Source: UBA5287 sp041672395
Lineage (GTDB): Bacteria > Bacteroidota > Bacteroidia > Bacteroidales > Dysgonomonadaceae
Reading direction: 5' to 3'
NCBI GenBank assembly: GCA_041672395.1
Contig: JBAYZS010000028.1
Location: 1-28,969, forward strand
DNA: 28,969 nucleotides
Below the pieces are notes generated by a model. The model was not told where the DNA came from and did no database searches. It was given only the letters and a program-made list of their open reading frames with translations. A program made the position numbers and the translations under genes. Below are positions 22,105 through 28,969 of the stretch, piece by piece; the stretch's first letter is position 1; each line of letters starts with the position of its first letter.

Positions 22105-23610
22105 TTATTTTGTTAATTCGCTATATAACCTGTTGTTCTCTTTGGCAGTAGACAGCCATTTAGGTACAACGGTTTCCATAAATTGTTTTTTATCGGCTCT
22201 CTCTTTTTCTATTTCTAAACCGATATATTTTTGTGCCTTGTCTTTTGTCGAAATATCTGGCATAGGTACTTCTTCCGTGAATCCAAGTCGTGCAAGCACT
22301 TTTGATATTTCGTAACGGGCTTTGTGTGCACGATCCAAACTGTGAGACATAATGCGTTGATATTCAATCGGTGAATGGAATGAGGATCCATGTGACGCTA
22401 CTGCATAATCCCAACGCCATTGTGATTGTCTGATCAAATCCAATGCGTTCTTCATTTGTGCTTCTGAAGCGCCTTTATCCCATGCAAATTTTGCTTCTAT
22501 ATGTGCAGAGGATAGCTCTTTCTCAACAATGATTCGTATTTCATTGCCTTTTCGTTGTCGTTCGTAAACTGAATTACGCAAGTCATCTTCCGATTCGCGG
22601 TGACAAACTTGACAGGTTGTGTTTATGTTTGCTAATGGACTGGTAATATGGTGACTGCTATATTTGACGCCTCCTTCTGAAATATATGGCATGTGACAAT
22701 CGGCACATGAGAGACCGCGTTGGGCATGAATTCCTGTGCTGAATAGTTCAAAATCTGGGTGTTGGGCTTTGATGATAGGGGCGCGACTTAATTTATGGGT
22801 ATAGTCGACAAACTGGATGCTGTCGTAATATTGCTCTGCGCCTTCTACTGTGGTACCATTTTGCCATGGGAACGTGAGATAATTGTCGCTTTTGTTGAAA
22901 TAATACTCTACATGACATTGGGCGCAAACTAAAGAACGCATTTCTTGAGGGGTGGCGTCTGCTACATCTTTGCCCATATTTTGATATGCTTCGATAAGAC
23001 CGGGACGTGATATTTGCAAATTCATTGTCTCTGGCTCGTGACAATCGGCACATCCAATGGGATTGACAATTTCTTGTCCTAACGATGCCCAGGTTCCTTT
23101 ATAAAATTCGGCGACTCCTAATGAATCCATCATTCGTGGTACATCGGGACTTTTACATGTCCAACATGTGGCTGGCTGGGGACCTTGGTCGGGTGTCATT
23201 GGTGAACCAGTGCGTAAAGTATGACTGATATCTTCGATAGCATGCATATGACCTCTCGGGGTGGAATAATCTTTGGAAAATCCGTAGCCGGCCCAAAGGA
23301 TAACCATTTCGGGACGCTCGAACAATACATCTTTCATCTGACTACCGTTGAATTCACTCTCAAAAGTTGTATCAGCAGTAAGTTTCCACGATTCATATTC
23401 TCTTGGATAATTGATCCCGAACAGCTCACTTCTGGGTTCAATACCCTTAATCTCAATCTTCTTATTGTTCATCACGCTTGTAATTTCAGCACGACGTTTG
23501 GTTATTGATGCCGCAAGCATACCCAAAAGAAAAACAGCACCCAATGTTACTAAAAACATTAGCCATCCAACCCAGGGTTTCATCTTCTTTATTTCTTTCT
23601 TCGGATCCAT
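22105..23610 (-). CDS. nrfA: Ammonia-forming cytochrome c nitrite reductase (catalytic subunit)
   Basis: Pentahaem periplasmic enzyme that reduces nitrite to ammonium with six electrons. It has 501 residues. An N-terminal membrane helix (about 13-35) acts as uncleaved or cleavable signal. Five haem sites are seen: CWTCK (149-153, the catalytic haem with Lys ligand), CADCH (187-191), CAQCH (229-233), CADCH (302-306) and CQVCH (333-337). Active-site candidates are Arg119 (TPRGHMHAIED), Tyr236 (CHVEYYF) and His284 (KAQHPDFELF). Haem ligand HH is at 320-321. It lies 49 bases after nrfH and directly before the haem lyase genes. Confidence 0.97.
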   Translation of the reverse strand: MDPKKEIKKMKPWVGWLMFLVTLGAVFLLGMLAASITKRRAEITSVMNNKKIEIKGIEPRSELFGINYPREYESWKLTADTTFESEFNGSQMKDVLFERPEMVILWAGYGFSKDYSTPRGHMHAIEDISHTLRTGSPMTPDQGPQPATCWTCKSPDVPRMMDSLGVAEFYKGTWASLGQEIVNPIGCADCHEPETMNLQISRPGLIEAYQNMGKDVADATPQEMRSLVCAQCHVEYYFNKSDNYLTFPWQNGTTVEGAEQYYDSIQFVDYTHKLSRAPIIKAQHPDFELFSTGIHAQRGLSCADCHMPYISEGGVKYSSHHITSPLANINTTCQVCHRESEDDLRNSVYERQRKGNEIRIIVEKELSSAHIEAKFAWDKGASEAQMKNALDLIRQSQWRWDYAVASHGSSFHSPIEYQRIMSHSLDRAHKARYEISKVLARLGFTEEVPMPDISTKDKAQKYIGLEIEKERADKKQFMETVVPKWLSTAKENNRLYSELTK

Positions 23611-23659
23611 AGCAGGTACAAATTTATAGTTATTTTTGCTTATATTATTTATTTGGTAA

Positions 23660-24250
23660 TTATTTGATTAAACTTTCAAGCCATTTTGGGACATTTGTTT
23701 CTGGCATAGGTACTAATTGATTTGATGTGGCTGATAACGAACGACTCCGAGTGTGGGGTAGATCTCGGTGACAATCCCAACAGGCATTGCCTTTCAATTC
23801 TTTTGTGTCCTTAAATCCCATTCGTCCGGTCTTAACAAATTCCTGATTTAACTGTGTATGGCATCGAATACAATTGTCCATTATTACTTCTGAACTGGCG
23901 TCTAATGCAATAATTGATTGTGGCTCTGCTCTTAAAGTGAAAATGGCGGCATGACGCAAACCGTCTTTTGCCTTGAAATAATATTTGTTTACAATATTGT
24001 CATGAGGAACATGGCAGTCGTTGCACGTGGCGTCCCTACCGTGTGAACTGTGAAACCAGGTTGTGTAATAGGGTGCCATAATGTGACAGTTCACGCACAC
24101 TTCTGGTTTATCTGAAAGGTAACTATAAGAACGTGAGGTTGTAAAAGCGTATATAAACAATCCTACGAATGCACCAACTATAATGATGGCTGGAATTTTC
24201 CAACAGCCCTTCGGTAATATTTCTTTTACGAAATTTCGTATTTTTCTCAT
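23660..24250 (-). CDS. nrfH: Cytochrome c nitrite reductase small subunit (quinol dehydrogenase)
   Basis: Membrane-anchored tetrahaem NapC/NirT-family protein passing electrons from menaquinol to NrfA. It has 196 residues, with one N-terminal helix (about 19-37). Haem sites are CVNCH (52-56), CNDCH (76-80), CIRCH (127-131) and CWDCH (157-161). Met58 in CHIMAPYYTTW corresponds to the unusual Met ligand of haem 1 described for Desulfovibrio NrfH. It is the first gene of the nrfH-nrfA-ccsB-ccsA operon, and a promoter with a palindrome lies 23-62 bases upstream of its start. Confidence 0.96.
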   Translation of the reverse strand: MRKIRNFVKEILPKGCWKIPAIIIVGAFVGLFIYAFTTSRSYSYLSDKPEVCVNCHIMAPYYTTWFHSSHGRDATCNDCHVPHDNIVNKYYFKAKDGLRHAAIFTLRAEPQSIIALDASSEVIMDNCIRCHTQLNQEFVKTGRMGFKDTKELKGNACWDCHRDLPHTRSRSLSATSNQLVPMPETNVPKWLESLIK

Positions 24251-24272
24251 GATCGTTTAAGTATAAATTAGG

Positions 24273-24312
24273 TATTTGTACAAATATACAACAAATTATT
24301 CAAATAATCAAT
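24273..24312 (-). promoter_or_regulatory. nrf operon promoter with overlapping palindrome
   Basis: On the minus strand ATTG (24312-24309), 20 bases, then TATATTTG (24288-24281), a good Bacteroidetes promoter with start near 24274 and a leader of about 24 nt. A perfect 14-bp palindrome TATTTGTACAAATA (24273-24286) covers the -7 box and start point, a typical repressor position. Upstream, TTGATTATTTGAA is a poor match to an FNR-type site (TTGAT-N4-ATCAA). Confidence 0.5.
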
Positions 24313-24360
24313 AGCTTAACACAAATAATATCTTGAAAAACTAACTAATTATCAATAAAC

Positions 24361-24389
24361 TATGCTCTCACCATCGTCTCTCACTCCTC
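24361..24389. repeat. Single CTCTCA-rich motif similar to the tandem repeat at 9161
   Basis: TATGCTCTCA followed after a few bases by TCTCTCACTCCTC. The first ten bases are identical to 9181-9190, and TCTCACT also recurs. It lies in the non-coding gap between psd and nrfH. Confidence 0.4.
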
Positions 24390-24409
24390 CCAATTCGACT
24401 TTGAGGAGT
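24383..24409 (-). terminator. Hairpin after psd, possible terminator
   Basis: A 7-bp stem ACTCCTC/GAGGAGT with a 13-base loop lies 7 bases beyond the psd stop codon. On the minus strand no T-run follows, so efficiency is doubtful. It is the only candidate end for the skp-murI-cvpA-psd transcript before the nrf promoter. Confidence 0.3.
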
Positions 24410-24415
24410 TTATAT

Positions 24416-25141
24416 TTAAATTGAAAGGGGGACTTTAGCAGCTTTGTTGTTTTCGGACTTTTGAGGCAATTTTGCAAGCAGCGTTTGATTAAATCGTACC
24501 TTCTGACCAATTTTCACAAGTATCTCACTTTCTACGGGAACAAATATATCCATTCGGGAACCGAACTTTATAAATCCCAGTCCATCACCAATTATAACAC
24601 AATCGCCTACATTTGAGTAAGTTACTATTCTTCGGGCATATGCACCGGCTATTTGTTTTGTCAGTACTTTATGACCCTCCGGGGTTTCAATAACGACGGC
24701 TGTTTGTTCGTTTTCAGTACTTGATTTAGGTAGGAATGCACGATGAAAATTTCCCTCTTGGTGTGAGATGTGTGTGATTTTCCCGCTCACAGGAATCCAG
24801 TTGCAGTGCGAGTCGAAGAATGTCATATATACCGAAATTTGGATGCATTCTTTATGAATGAATTTGTTCTCAAATACGCGTTCAATGACTACTACTTTTC
24901 CATCATTTGGAGAACATACATAACCCTTTTCCTCTCCTTGATATTTCCTTTGTGGATCGGCGTAAAAAGATATAATGGTTTGTGCTACAAAAAGATATGG
25001 TGCCAGTGCTATAAACTTGACTGCTGCTGATCCATAATATAGGATTAGCGCATACAATAGTGTCATAATAATCATTGTAAGCGTTACCTGAACCTTACCC
25101 TCTTTGTGAATCTGCATAATTAAGTTTATAAATTTTATCAA
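24416..25141 (-). CDS. psd: Phosphatidylserine decarboxylase proenzyme
   Basis: Pyruvoyl-dependent membrane enzyme making phosphatidylethanolamine. It has 241 residues, the short class found in Bacteroidetes and archaea. Two hydrophobic segments lie at about 18-37 and 40-58. SPNDGKV (77-83) holds Asp80, FDSHCNWIPVSG (109-120) holds His112, and IKFGSRMD (191-198) contains the Gly194-Ser195 self-cleavage site giving the pyruvoyl alpha chain; the Ser is followed by Arg, not Thr as in the E. coli LGST motif. The start at 25141 overlaps cvpA by 47 bases; 25117 is an alternative, but the longer N-terminus matches the family layout (basic stretch then IHKEG). The C-terminus has a short extra Lys/Asn-rich tail. 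Confidence 0.93.
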   Translation of the reverse strand: MIKFINLIMQIHKEGKVQVTLTMIIMTLLYALILYYGSAAVKFIALAPYLFVAQTIISFYADPQRKYQGEEKGYVCSPNDGKVVVIERVFENKFIHKECIQISVYMTFFDSHCNWIPVSGKITHISHQEGNFHRAFLPKSSTENEQTAVVIETPEGHKVLTKQIAGAYARRIVTYSNVGDCVIIGDGLGFIKFGSRMDIFVPVESEILVKIGQKVRFNQTLLAKLPQKSENNKAAKVPLSI

Positions 25142-25721
25142 GAGCCTTTAATGTCAGCTCCAATTGAACAATATCTGTCTTAGTACCTTCTTCAGGTTGA
25201 ATTTTGTCTGTCTTTTCAGGTACAATATTTTTTTCCCACACATCCTTATCAAGATAAGGCACAATTGCGGGAATAACTGCTTCTACACGTTCATAGAAAA
25301 AAGAGTTTTCTTTTATATCTTTTTTTATGATGAATTCATTTTTATCGATCATCAAAACTAAATTGAGCAGGATACTCAAAATAACCATCATTGTACCCAT
25401 CGCAATTATTGCTCCCAGTAATCGATTGACAAAATTGAGATTTATCACTTTTAATACTCCTTGGATAAGTTTGCCTAAAACAATTATTACAAAAGAAATT
25501 GTCAGGAATGATATAGTATATGATAAAACGCTTGCCACATTAAATTCCATTGTAAAGGTTTTCATAATCCAGGGCAAGATGATTTTTCCAAGTTCACCAC
25601 CAAAAACGGCCGATAAAATTACAATTGCCAGTCCTGCAAGCTGCATAATTAATCCTTTTCTGATACCACTGATCAAAGCAAGTATCAAAGAGATGCTAAC
25701 AGTAAGATCAAACCAATTCAT
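25095..25721 (-). CDS. CvpA family membrane protein
   Basis: 208 residues. Four hydrophobic segments in the first 130 residues, with the family start WFDLTVSISLILALISGIRKGLIMQLAGL, the GxxxG-rich second helix, FVIIVLGKLIQGVLKVINLNFVNRLLGA, and a fourth helix; the remainder is a hydrophilic tail. CvpA proteins affect colicin V export, purF-linked phenotypes and envelope homeostasis in E. coli, but the molecular role is not established. Here it lies in the murI-cvpA-psd run, overlapping murI by four bases and psd by 47, so an envelope function is a reasonable guess. Confidence 0.88.
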   Translation of the reverse strand: MNWFDLTVSISLILALISGIRKGLIMQLAGLAIVILSAVFGGELGKIILPWIMKTFTMEFNVASVLSYTISFLTISFVIIVLGKLIQGVLKVINLNFVNRLLGAIIAMGTMMVILSILLNLVLMIDKNEFIIKKDIKENSFFYERVEAVIPAIVPYLDKDVWEKNIVPEKTDKIQPEEGTKTDIVQLELTLKALDKIYKLNYADSQRG

Positions 25722-26554
25722 ATATTATCAATGATGACTTTTTCAGCTTTTACGTTCTCTTTGAGAAAAAGGGATGCCAACGACTCAAATTTCTGAGCTG
25801 AATCTGTTGTGAAATATTCGCGTTTACCGTTTTTTGTACACCTTTTTTCCATTTCTGGATGTCTTTTCAAATAATTTTTCAGACTTTTGGCAACATACTT
25901 TCCTTGGGGGATAACATTTATTCCGTCGGGAGTAAATTGTTTTATTTTATCCAAGAGAAGAGGGTAGTGAGTACACCCTAAAAGTAGTGTATCAATTTCC
26001 GGATCTCTTTTCAGTATATTCTCTATATGCTGTTTTATAAAGTAATCGGCCCCTGGCTTGTCAAATTCCCGGTTCTCGACTAGCGGAACCCACATAGGAC
26101 ATGCTTCTCCGTTTACTATAATTTGTGGATAGAGTTTAGTTATTTCCAGATTGTAAGAGTTCGATTGAATCGTACCCTCAGTTCCTAAAACACCTATATG
26201 ATTAGAGTGTGTGAATTCTGACGAACATTCTGCAATTGGTCTAATCACACCCAAAACTCTTCTGTTAGGTGCAATTTCAGGTAAATCATTTTGTTGAATT
26301 GTTCTCAATGCTTTTGCAGATGCGGTATTACAAGCCAGAATAACTAAATGGCAACCATTTGCAAAGAACCATTTAACAGCCTGAAGCGTGAATTCATAAA
26401 CTAGTTCAAATGATCTGTTCCCATAAGGAGCGCGGGCATTATCACCCAGATATAAATAATCATATTCCGGCATTAGTGCTTTTATTTCCGAAAGGATCGT
26501 TAGCCCACCATAGCCGGAATCAAAAACACCAATTGATCCGTTGAGTTCTTTCAC
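25718..26554 (-). CDS. murI: Glutamate racemase
   Basis: Cofactor-independent enzyme supplying D-glutamate for peptidoglycan. It has 278 residues. The two catalytic cysteines are Cys75 in ILACNTASA and Cys194 in LLGCTHYPLL; Asp12 and Ser13 in IGVFDSGYGGLTIL, LGDNARAPYG (36-45), and His196 complete the usual site. It starts 23 bases after the Skp gene's stop and overlaps cvpA by four bases. The position between skp and cvpA is consistent with an envelope-biogenesis operon. Confidence 0.96.
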   Translation of the reverse strand: MKELNGSIGVFDSGYGGLTILSEIKALMPEYDYLYLGDNARAPYGNRSFELVYEFTLQAVKWFFANGCHLVILACNTASAKALRTIQQNDLPEIAPNRRVLGVIRPIAECSSEFTHSNHIGVLGTEGTIQSNSYNLEITKLYPQIIVNGEACPMWVPLVENREFDKPGADYFIKQHIENILKRDPEIDTLLLGCTHYPLLLDKIKQFTPDGINVIPQGKYVAKSLKNYLKRHPEMEKRCTKNGKREYFTTDSAQKFESLASLFLKENVKAEKVIIDNI

Positions 26555-26577
26555 TATAATTGATTGCGCAAGAAATT

Positions 26578-27099
26578 CTAATTGATTTGTAGTTTAGCTT
26601 TAACAAAAGGAGTGGCGTCTATTGCATAAGGAGATATAAATAGAATCGCTGGGTTTGATTTGTCATAAATGACTGTGTATTGCTGTTCTAACCCAACTGC
26701 CTTAATTGCATCTCCTACTTTTTTATTAATAGGGTCAAGCATTTTTTTCTCTTGCAGTTCAATATCTTTTTGAGCAAGTTGCATAAACTGATTCATTTTC
26801 TTTTCAAGTTCAGTTAGTTCTTGCATTCTGCGCAGTTTAATGTTCTCTGCAAGAGATGATTGATAAGTGATGAAGTCGGAATATTTCTTGTTATATTCAT
26901 CCTGTAATACTTTCAACTCATCTTTATAATTCTCACTTAATTTTTTTAACGCTTCTGTAGCAACTGCTTTCTCGGGCATTGCCTGGATTATTTCTGTTGT
27001 ATTAACATAAGCTACAGTATTATTAGTTTGCTGAGCAAACATGGTAGCATTCAACATGAGAATAAATACGCTCAGCGTAATAATAATTTTCTTAGTCAT
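26578..27099 (-). CDS. OmpH/Skp family periplasmic chaperone
   Basis: 173 residues with a Sec signal peptide (KKIIITLSVFILMLNATMFA, cut near residue 22). The mature protein has the Skp layout: a short beta strand VAYVNTTEIIQAMPE, a long helical coiled-coil hairpin (about 40-125, rich in Glu, Lys, Leu and Gln), then strand YTVIYDKSNPAILFISP. Skp trimers hold unfolded outer-membrane proteins. Bacteroidetes often have two or more Skp paralogues, so I do not assign the symbol. It is separated from infB by a 151-base gap holding the nested stem-loop at 27142-27234. Confidence 0.92.
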   Translation of the reverse strand: MTKKIIITLSVFILMLNATMFAQQTNNTVAYVNTTEIIQAMPEKAVATEALKKLSENYKDELKVLQDEYNKKYSDFITYQSSLAENIKLRRMQELTELEKKMNQFMQLAQKDIELQEKKMLDPINKKVGDAIKAVGLEQQYTVIYDKSNPAILFISPYAIDATPFVKAKLQIN

Positions 27100-27141
27100 A
27101 ATATCTCTGTTTAAATAACCTGTATATTAATATTATAACCA

Positions 27142-27234
27142 TTGACTCTTGTAATTTCTCTTGTGTTTCGGTAGCACCTGCTTTTATTGCAAGTGCTACC
27201 TAATCAGGCAGAGAATTACAATTTACAATGTCAA
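27142..27234 (-). other. Nested stem-loop between infB and the Skp gene
   Basis: Three concentric pairings: TTGAC (27142-27146)/GTCAA (27230-27234); TTGTAATTTCTCT (27149-27161)/AGAGAATTACAA (27210-27221) with one bulged base; and an inner 12-bp stem GGTAGCACCTGC (27170-27181)/GCAAGTGCTACC (27189-27200) with one mismatch (G-U in one strand) and a 7-base loop. The internal loops are 8-9 bases. Neither strand has a T-run after the structure. It could be a processed leader or intercistronic RNA element, or a small mobile palindromic repeat. Confidence 0.5.
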
Positions 27235-27250
27235 CTGGTTTAATTTGTTT

Positions 27251-28969
27251 TTATAATGTTTTCTTAACTTCAACTTCTTCAAAGGCTTCGATTATATCGC
27301 CGATCTTTATATCATTGAAGTTATGAATTGTTATACCGCACTCATATCCTACTGATACTTCTTTGATATCATCTTTGAAACGTTTCAGTGATTCCAATTC
27401 GCCGGTAAAGATAACAATTCCTTCTCGAATTAAACGAATTTTACTGGTACGTTTTATTTTTCCATCTCTAACCATACATCCGGCAACTGTTCCTACCTTG
27501 CTAACCTTGAACACATCCAAGACTTCAACGTTGGCTTTTATCTCTTCTTTAATTTCAGGAGAAAGCATACCTTCCATAGCTGCAGTAACTTCCTCAATTG
27601 CATCATAAATGATTGAGTATAGTCGAATGTCAACGCCTTGTTTCTCGGCTTCTCTGCGTGCTTGAAGTGAAGGACGTACCTGGAATCCAATGATAATTGC
27701 ATTTGATGCAGATGCCAGTGTAATATCAGATTCTGAAATCTGACCAACAGCTTTATGAATTACATTTACCTGAATCTCAGGTGTAGACAATCGAATTAAA
27801 GAATCTGACAGTGCTTCTACTGATCCATCCACGTCACCTTTCACAATAAGGTTCAGTTCCTGGAAATTACCAATAGCAATGCGTCGACCGATATCGTCAA
27901 GTGTAAGTATTTTCTGAGTACGTAAAGATTGTTCACGCTGTAACTGTTCTCTGCGACTTGCAATTGAACGAGCTTCTTGTTCATTTTCTAGTACATTGAA
28001 AGTGTCACCTGCTTGAGGTGCACCATTCAAACCAAGAATCAATGCCGGTTCTGATGGTTTAGCTTCTTCAATGCGTTGATTACGTTCATTGAACATAGCC
28101 TTTATTTTACCAAATGAAGCACCCGCAATAACAATATCTCCTTGTTTAAGTGTACCGTTCTCAACAAGAACTGTAGCAACATAACCCCGACCTTTATCCA
28201 AAGATGATTCAATAATTGATCCTTTTGCACGTTTTTTGGGATTGGCTTTTAATTCAAGCATATCAGCTTCAAGTAGAACTTTTTCAAGTAATTCCTTGAT
28301 TCCTATACCTTTTTTTGCTGAAATTTCCTGCGACTGATATTTTCCTCCCCAATCTTCTACAAGATAGTTCATTTTGGCGAGTTCTTCCTTTATCTTTTCA
28401 GCGTTAGCTCCCGGTTTATCTATTTTATTTATAGCGAAAACAACAGGAACACCGGCAGCAGAAGCATGATTAATTGCCTCAATGGTTTGGGGCATCACGT
28501 TATCATCAGCTGCAATAATAATGATAACAACGTCAGTAACTTTTGCACCACGAGCACGCATAGCTGTGAAAGCCTCGTGACCCGGAGTGTCAAGAAATGT
28601 TATCTGTCGACCATCGTCCAACTTAACATTGTAAGCTCCAATATGTTGTGTGATACCACCTGCCTCTCCGGCAATCACATTCGCGTTTCGGATTGAGTCA
28701 AGTAAAGACGTCTTTCCATGATCCACGTGACCCATAACTGTTACAATTGGAGGGCGAGATATTAAATCTTCCGGTTTGTCCTTTTCAATAGTGATTGCTT
28801 CAACTAATTCGGCACTAACGAATTGTGTCTTAAAACCATACTCTTCTGCTACTATATTGATAGTTTCAGCATCCATTCTTTGGTTGATCGCAACCATAAC
28901 ACCCAAACTCATGCTTGTAGCAATTACATTTGTAATTGGTACATTCATCATGTTTGCTAAGTCGTTAGC
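27251..28969 (-). CDS. infB: Translation initiation factor IF-2, 5' part beyond window
   Basis: GTPase that brings initiator tRNA to the small ribosomal subunit. The frame is open to the right edge, where codons before the first ATG (28951) read ANDLAN, the expected family sequence, so this ATG is internal and the true start lies outside. Counting from it, the G domain has GHVDHGKT (74-81), DTPGHEAF (121-128) and NKID, followed by domain II/III (GRGYVATVLVENG, IVKGDVDGSVEALSDSL) and the C-terminal fMet-tRNA domain ending in EVEVKKTL. About 572 residues are in view; the missing N-terminus of Bacteroidetes IF-2 is usually a long low-complexity region. Confidence 0.97.
   Translation of the reverse strand, partial: ANDLANMMNVPITNVIATSMSLGVMVAINQRMDAETINIVAEEYGFKTQFVSAELVEAITIEKDKPEDLISRPPIVTVMGHVDHGKTSLLDSIRNANVIAGEAGGITQHIGAYNVKLDDGRQITFLDTPGHEAFTAMRARGAKVTDVVIIIIAADDNVMPQTIEAINHASAAGVPVVFAINKIDKPGANAEKIKEELAKMNYLVEDWGGKYQSQEISAKKGIGIKELLEKVLLEADMLELKANPKKRAKGSIIESSLDKGRGYVATVLVENGTLKQGDIVIAGASFGKIKAMFNERNQRIEEAKPSEPALILGLNGAPQAGDTFNVLENEQEARSIASRREQLQREQSLRTQKILTLDDIGRRIAIGNFQELNLIVKGDVDGSVEALSDSLIRLSTPEIQVNVIHKAVGQISESDITLASASNAIIIGFQVRPSLQARREAEKQGVDIRLYSIIYDAIEEVTAAMEGMLSPEIKEEIKANVEVLDVFKVSKVGTVAGCMVRDGKIKRTSKIRLIREGIVIFTGELESLKRFKDDIKEVSVGYECGITIHNFNDIKIGDIIEAFEEVEVKKTL

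Noticed and set aside
21809..22315. 168-codon open frame on the plus strand
   Set aside because: It is antisense to ccsB and the end of nrfA, whose protein features are unmistakable; the composition is that of a reverse-complement shadow.
24296..24312. FNR-type activator site upstream of nrfH
   Set aside because: Only one half resembles TTGAT; the second half does not match, so it is mentioned only as a poor candidate.
25327..25734. 135-codon open frame on the plus strand
   Set aside because: It is the shadow of the cvpA-family gene, which has correct membrane segments and operon overlaps.
27149..27221. Possible tRNA or tmRNA-like RNA
   Set aside because: The fold has nested rather than cloverleaf pairing, and no anticodon or T-loop consensus was found on either strand.

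Overview
The window reads as a chromosomal segment of an AT-rich Bacteroidota bacterium, most likely order Bacteroidales. The evidence is the type III (GlnN-like) glutamine synthetase, the NrfH-NrfA-ResB-CcsA set, OmpH/Skp and CvpA-type proteins close to infB, and several promoters of the Bacteroidetes form (TTTG, about 20 nt, TAnnTTTG) with very short leaders. I cannot name the genus from sequence alone. Nearly all genes are on the minus strand; only two (7197-9002 and 9445-10683) are on plus.

Layout, left to right. (1) 1-6876 is a self-contained drug or envelope-stress efflux operon read leftward: a TetR repressor, a TolC-like outer-membrane protein, a lipoprotein HlyD-type adaptor, two separate ABC ATPases corresponding to the two halves of E. 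coli YbhF, and two ABC-2 permeases (the last cut by the left edge). This has the plan of the E. coli cecR-ybhGFSR operon with YbhF split and an outer-membrane channel added. A large perfect inverted repeat covers the tetR promoter. (2) 6877-9444 holds a solitary 601-residue, cysteine-rich protein on the plus strand that may be a divergent FMN TIM-barrel enzyme, flanked by long non-coding stretches, one of which holds a 22-bp tandem repeat. (3) 9445-10683 is the Kdo transferase gene waaA/kdtA, overlapping tail to tail with (4) a leftward nine-carbon sugar cluster (14547 down to 10646): NeuB-like synthase without the SAF domain, NeuA-like cytidylyltransferase, Gfo/Idh oxidoreductase, PtmA-like SDR, and a HAD phosphatase whose residues fit a KDN-9-phosphate phosphatase better than KdsC. 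The cluster directly follows purE and gcvH and may share their transcript. (5) A PAP2-like membrane protein and rpoN (sigma-54) come next, then type III glutamine synthetase. (6) nrfH-nrfA-resB-ccsA form an operon for respiratory ammonia-forming nitrite reduction with its own haem-lyase parts. (7) psd, cvpA, murI, an OmpH/Skp chaperone and the C-terminal part of infB fill the right end.

Regulatory and structural points that gene calls do not explain: the dyad over the tetR promoter, a second long dyad over a probable rpoN promoter, a short palindrome on the nrfH -7 element, an intrinsic terminator facing against both of its neighbours upstream of glnN, a relic copy of the SDR gene's 3' end just after its stop codon, and a nested stem-loop between infB and the Skp gene. 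No tRNA, rRNA, CRISPR array, insertion sequence or phage gene was recognised. The most unusual items are the complementary catalytic-motif losses in the paired ATPases (probably family-typical), the uncharacterised 601-residue protein, and the nonulosonate pathway with two oxidoreductases embedded among housekeeping genes.
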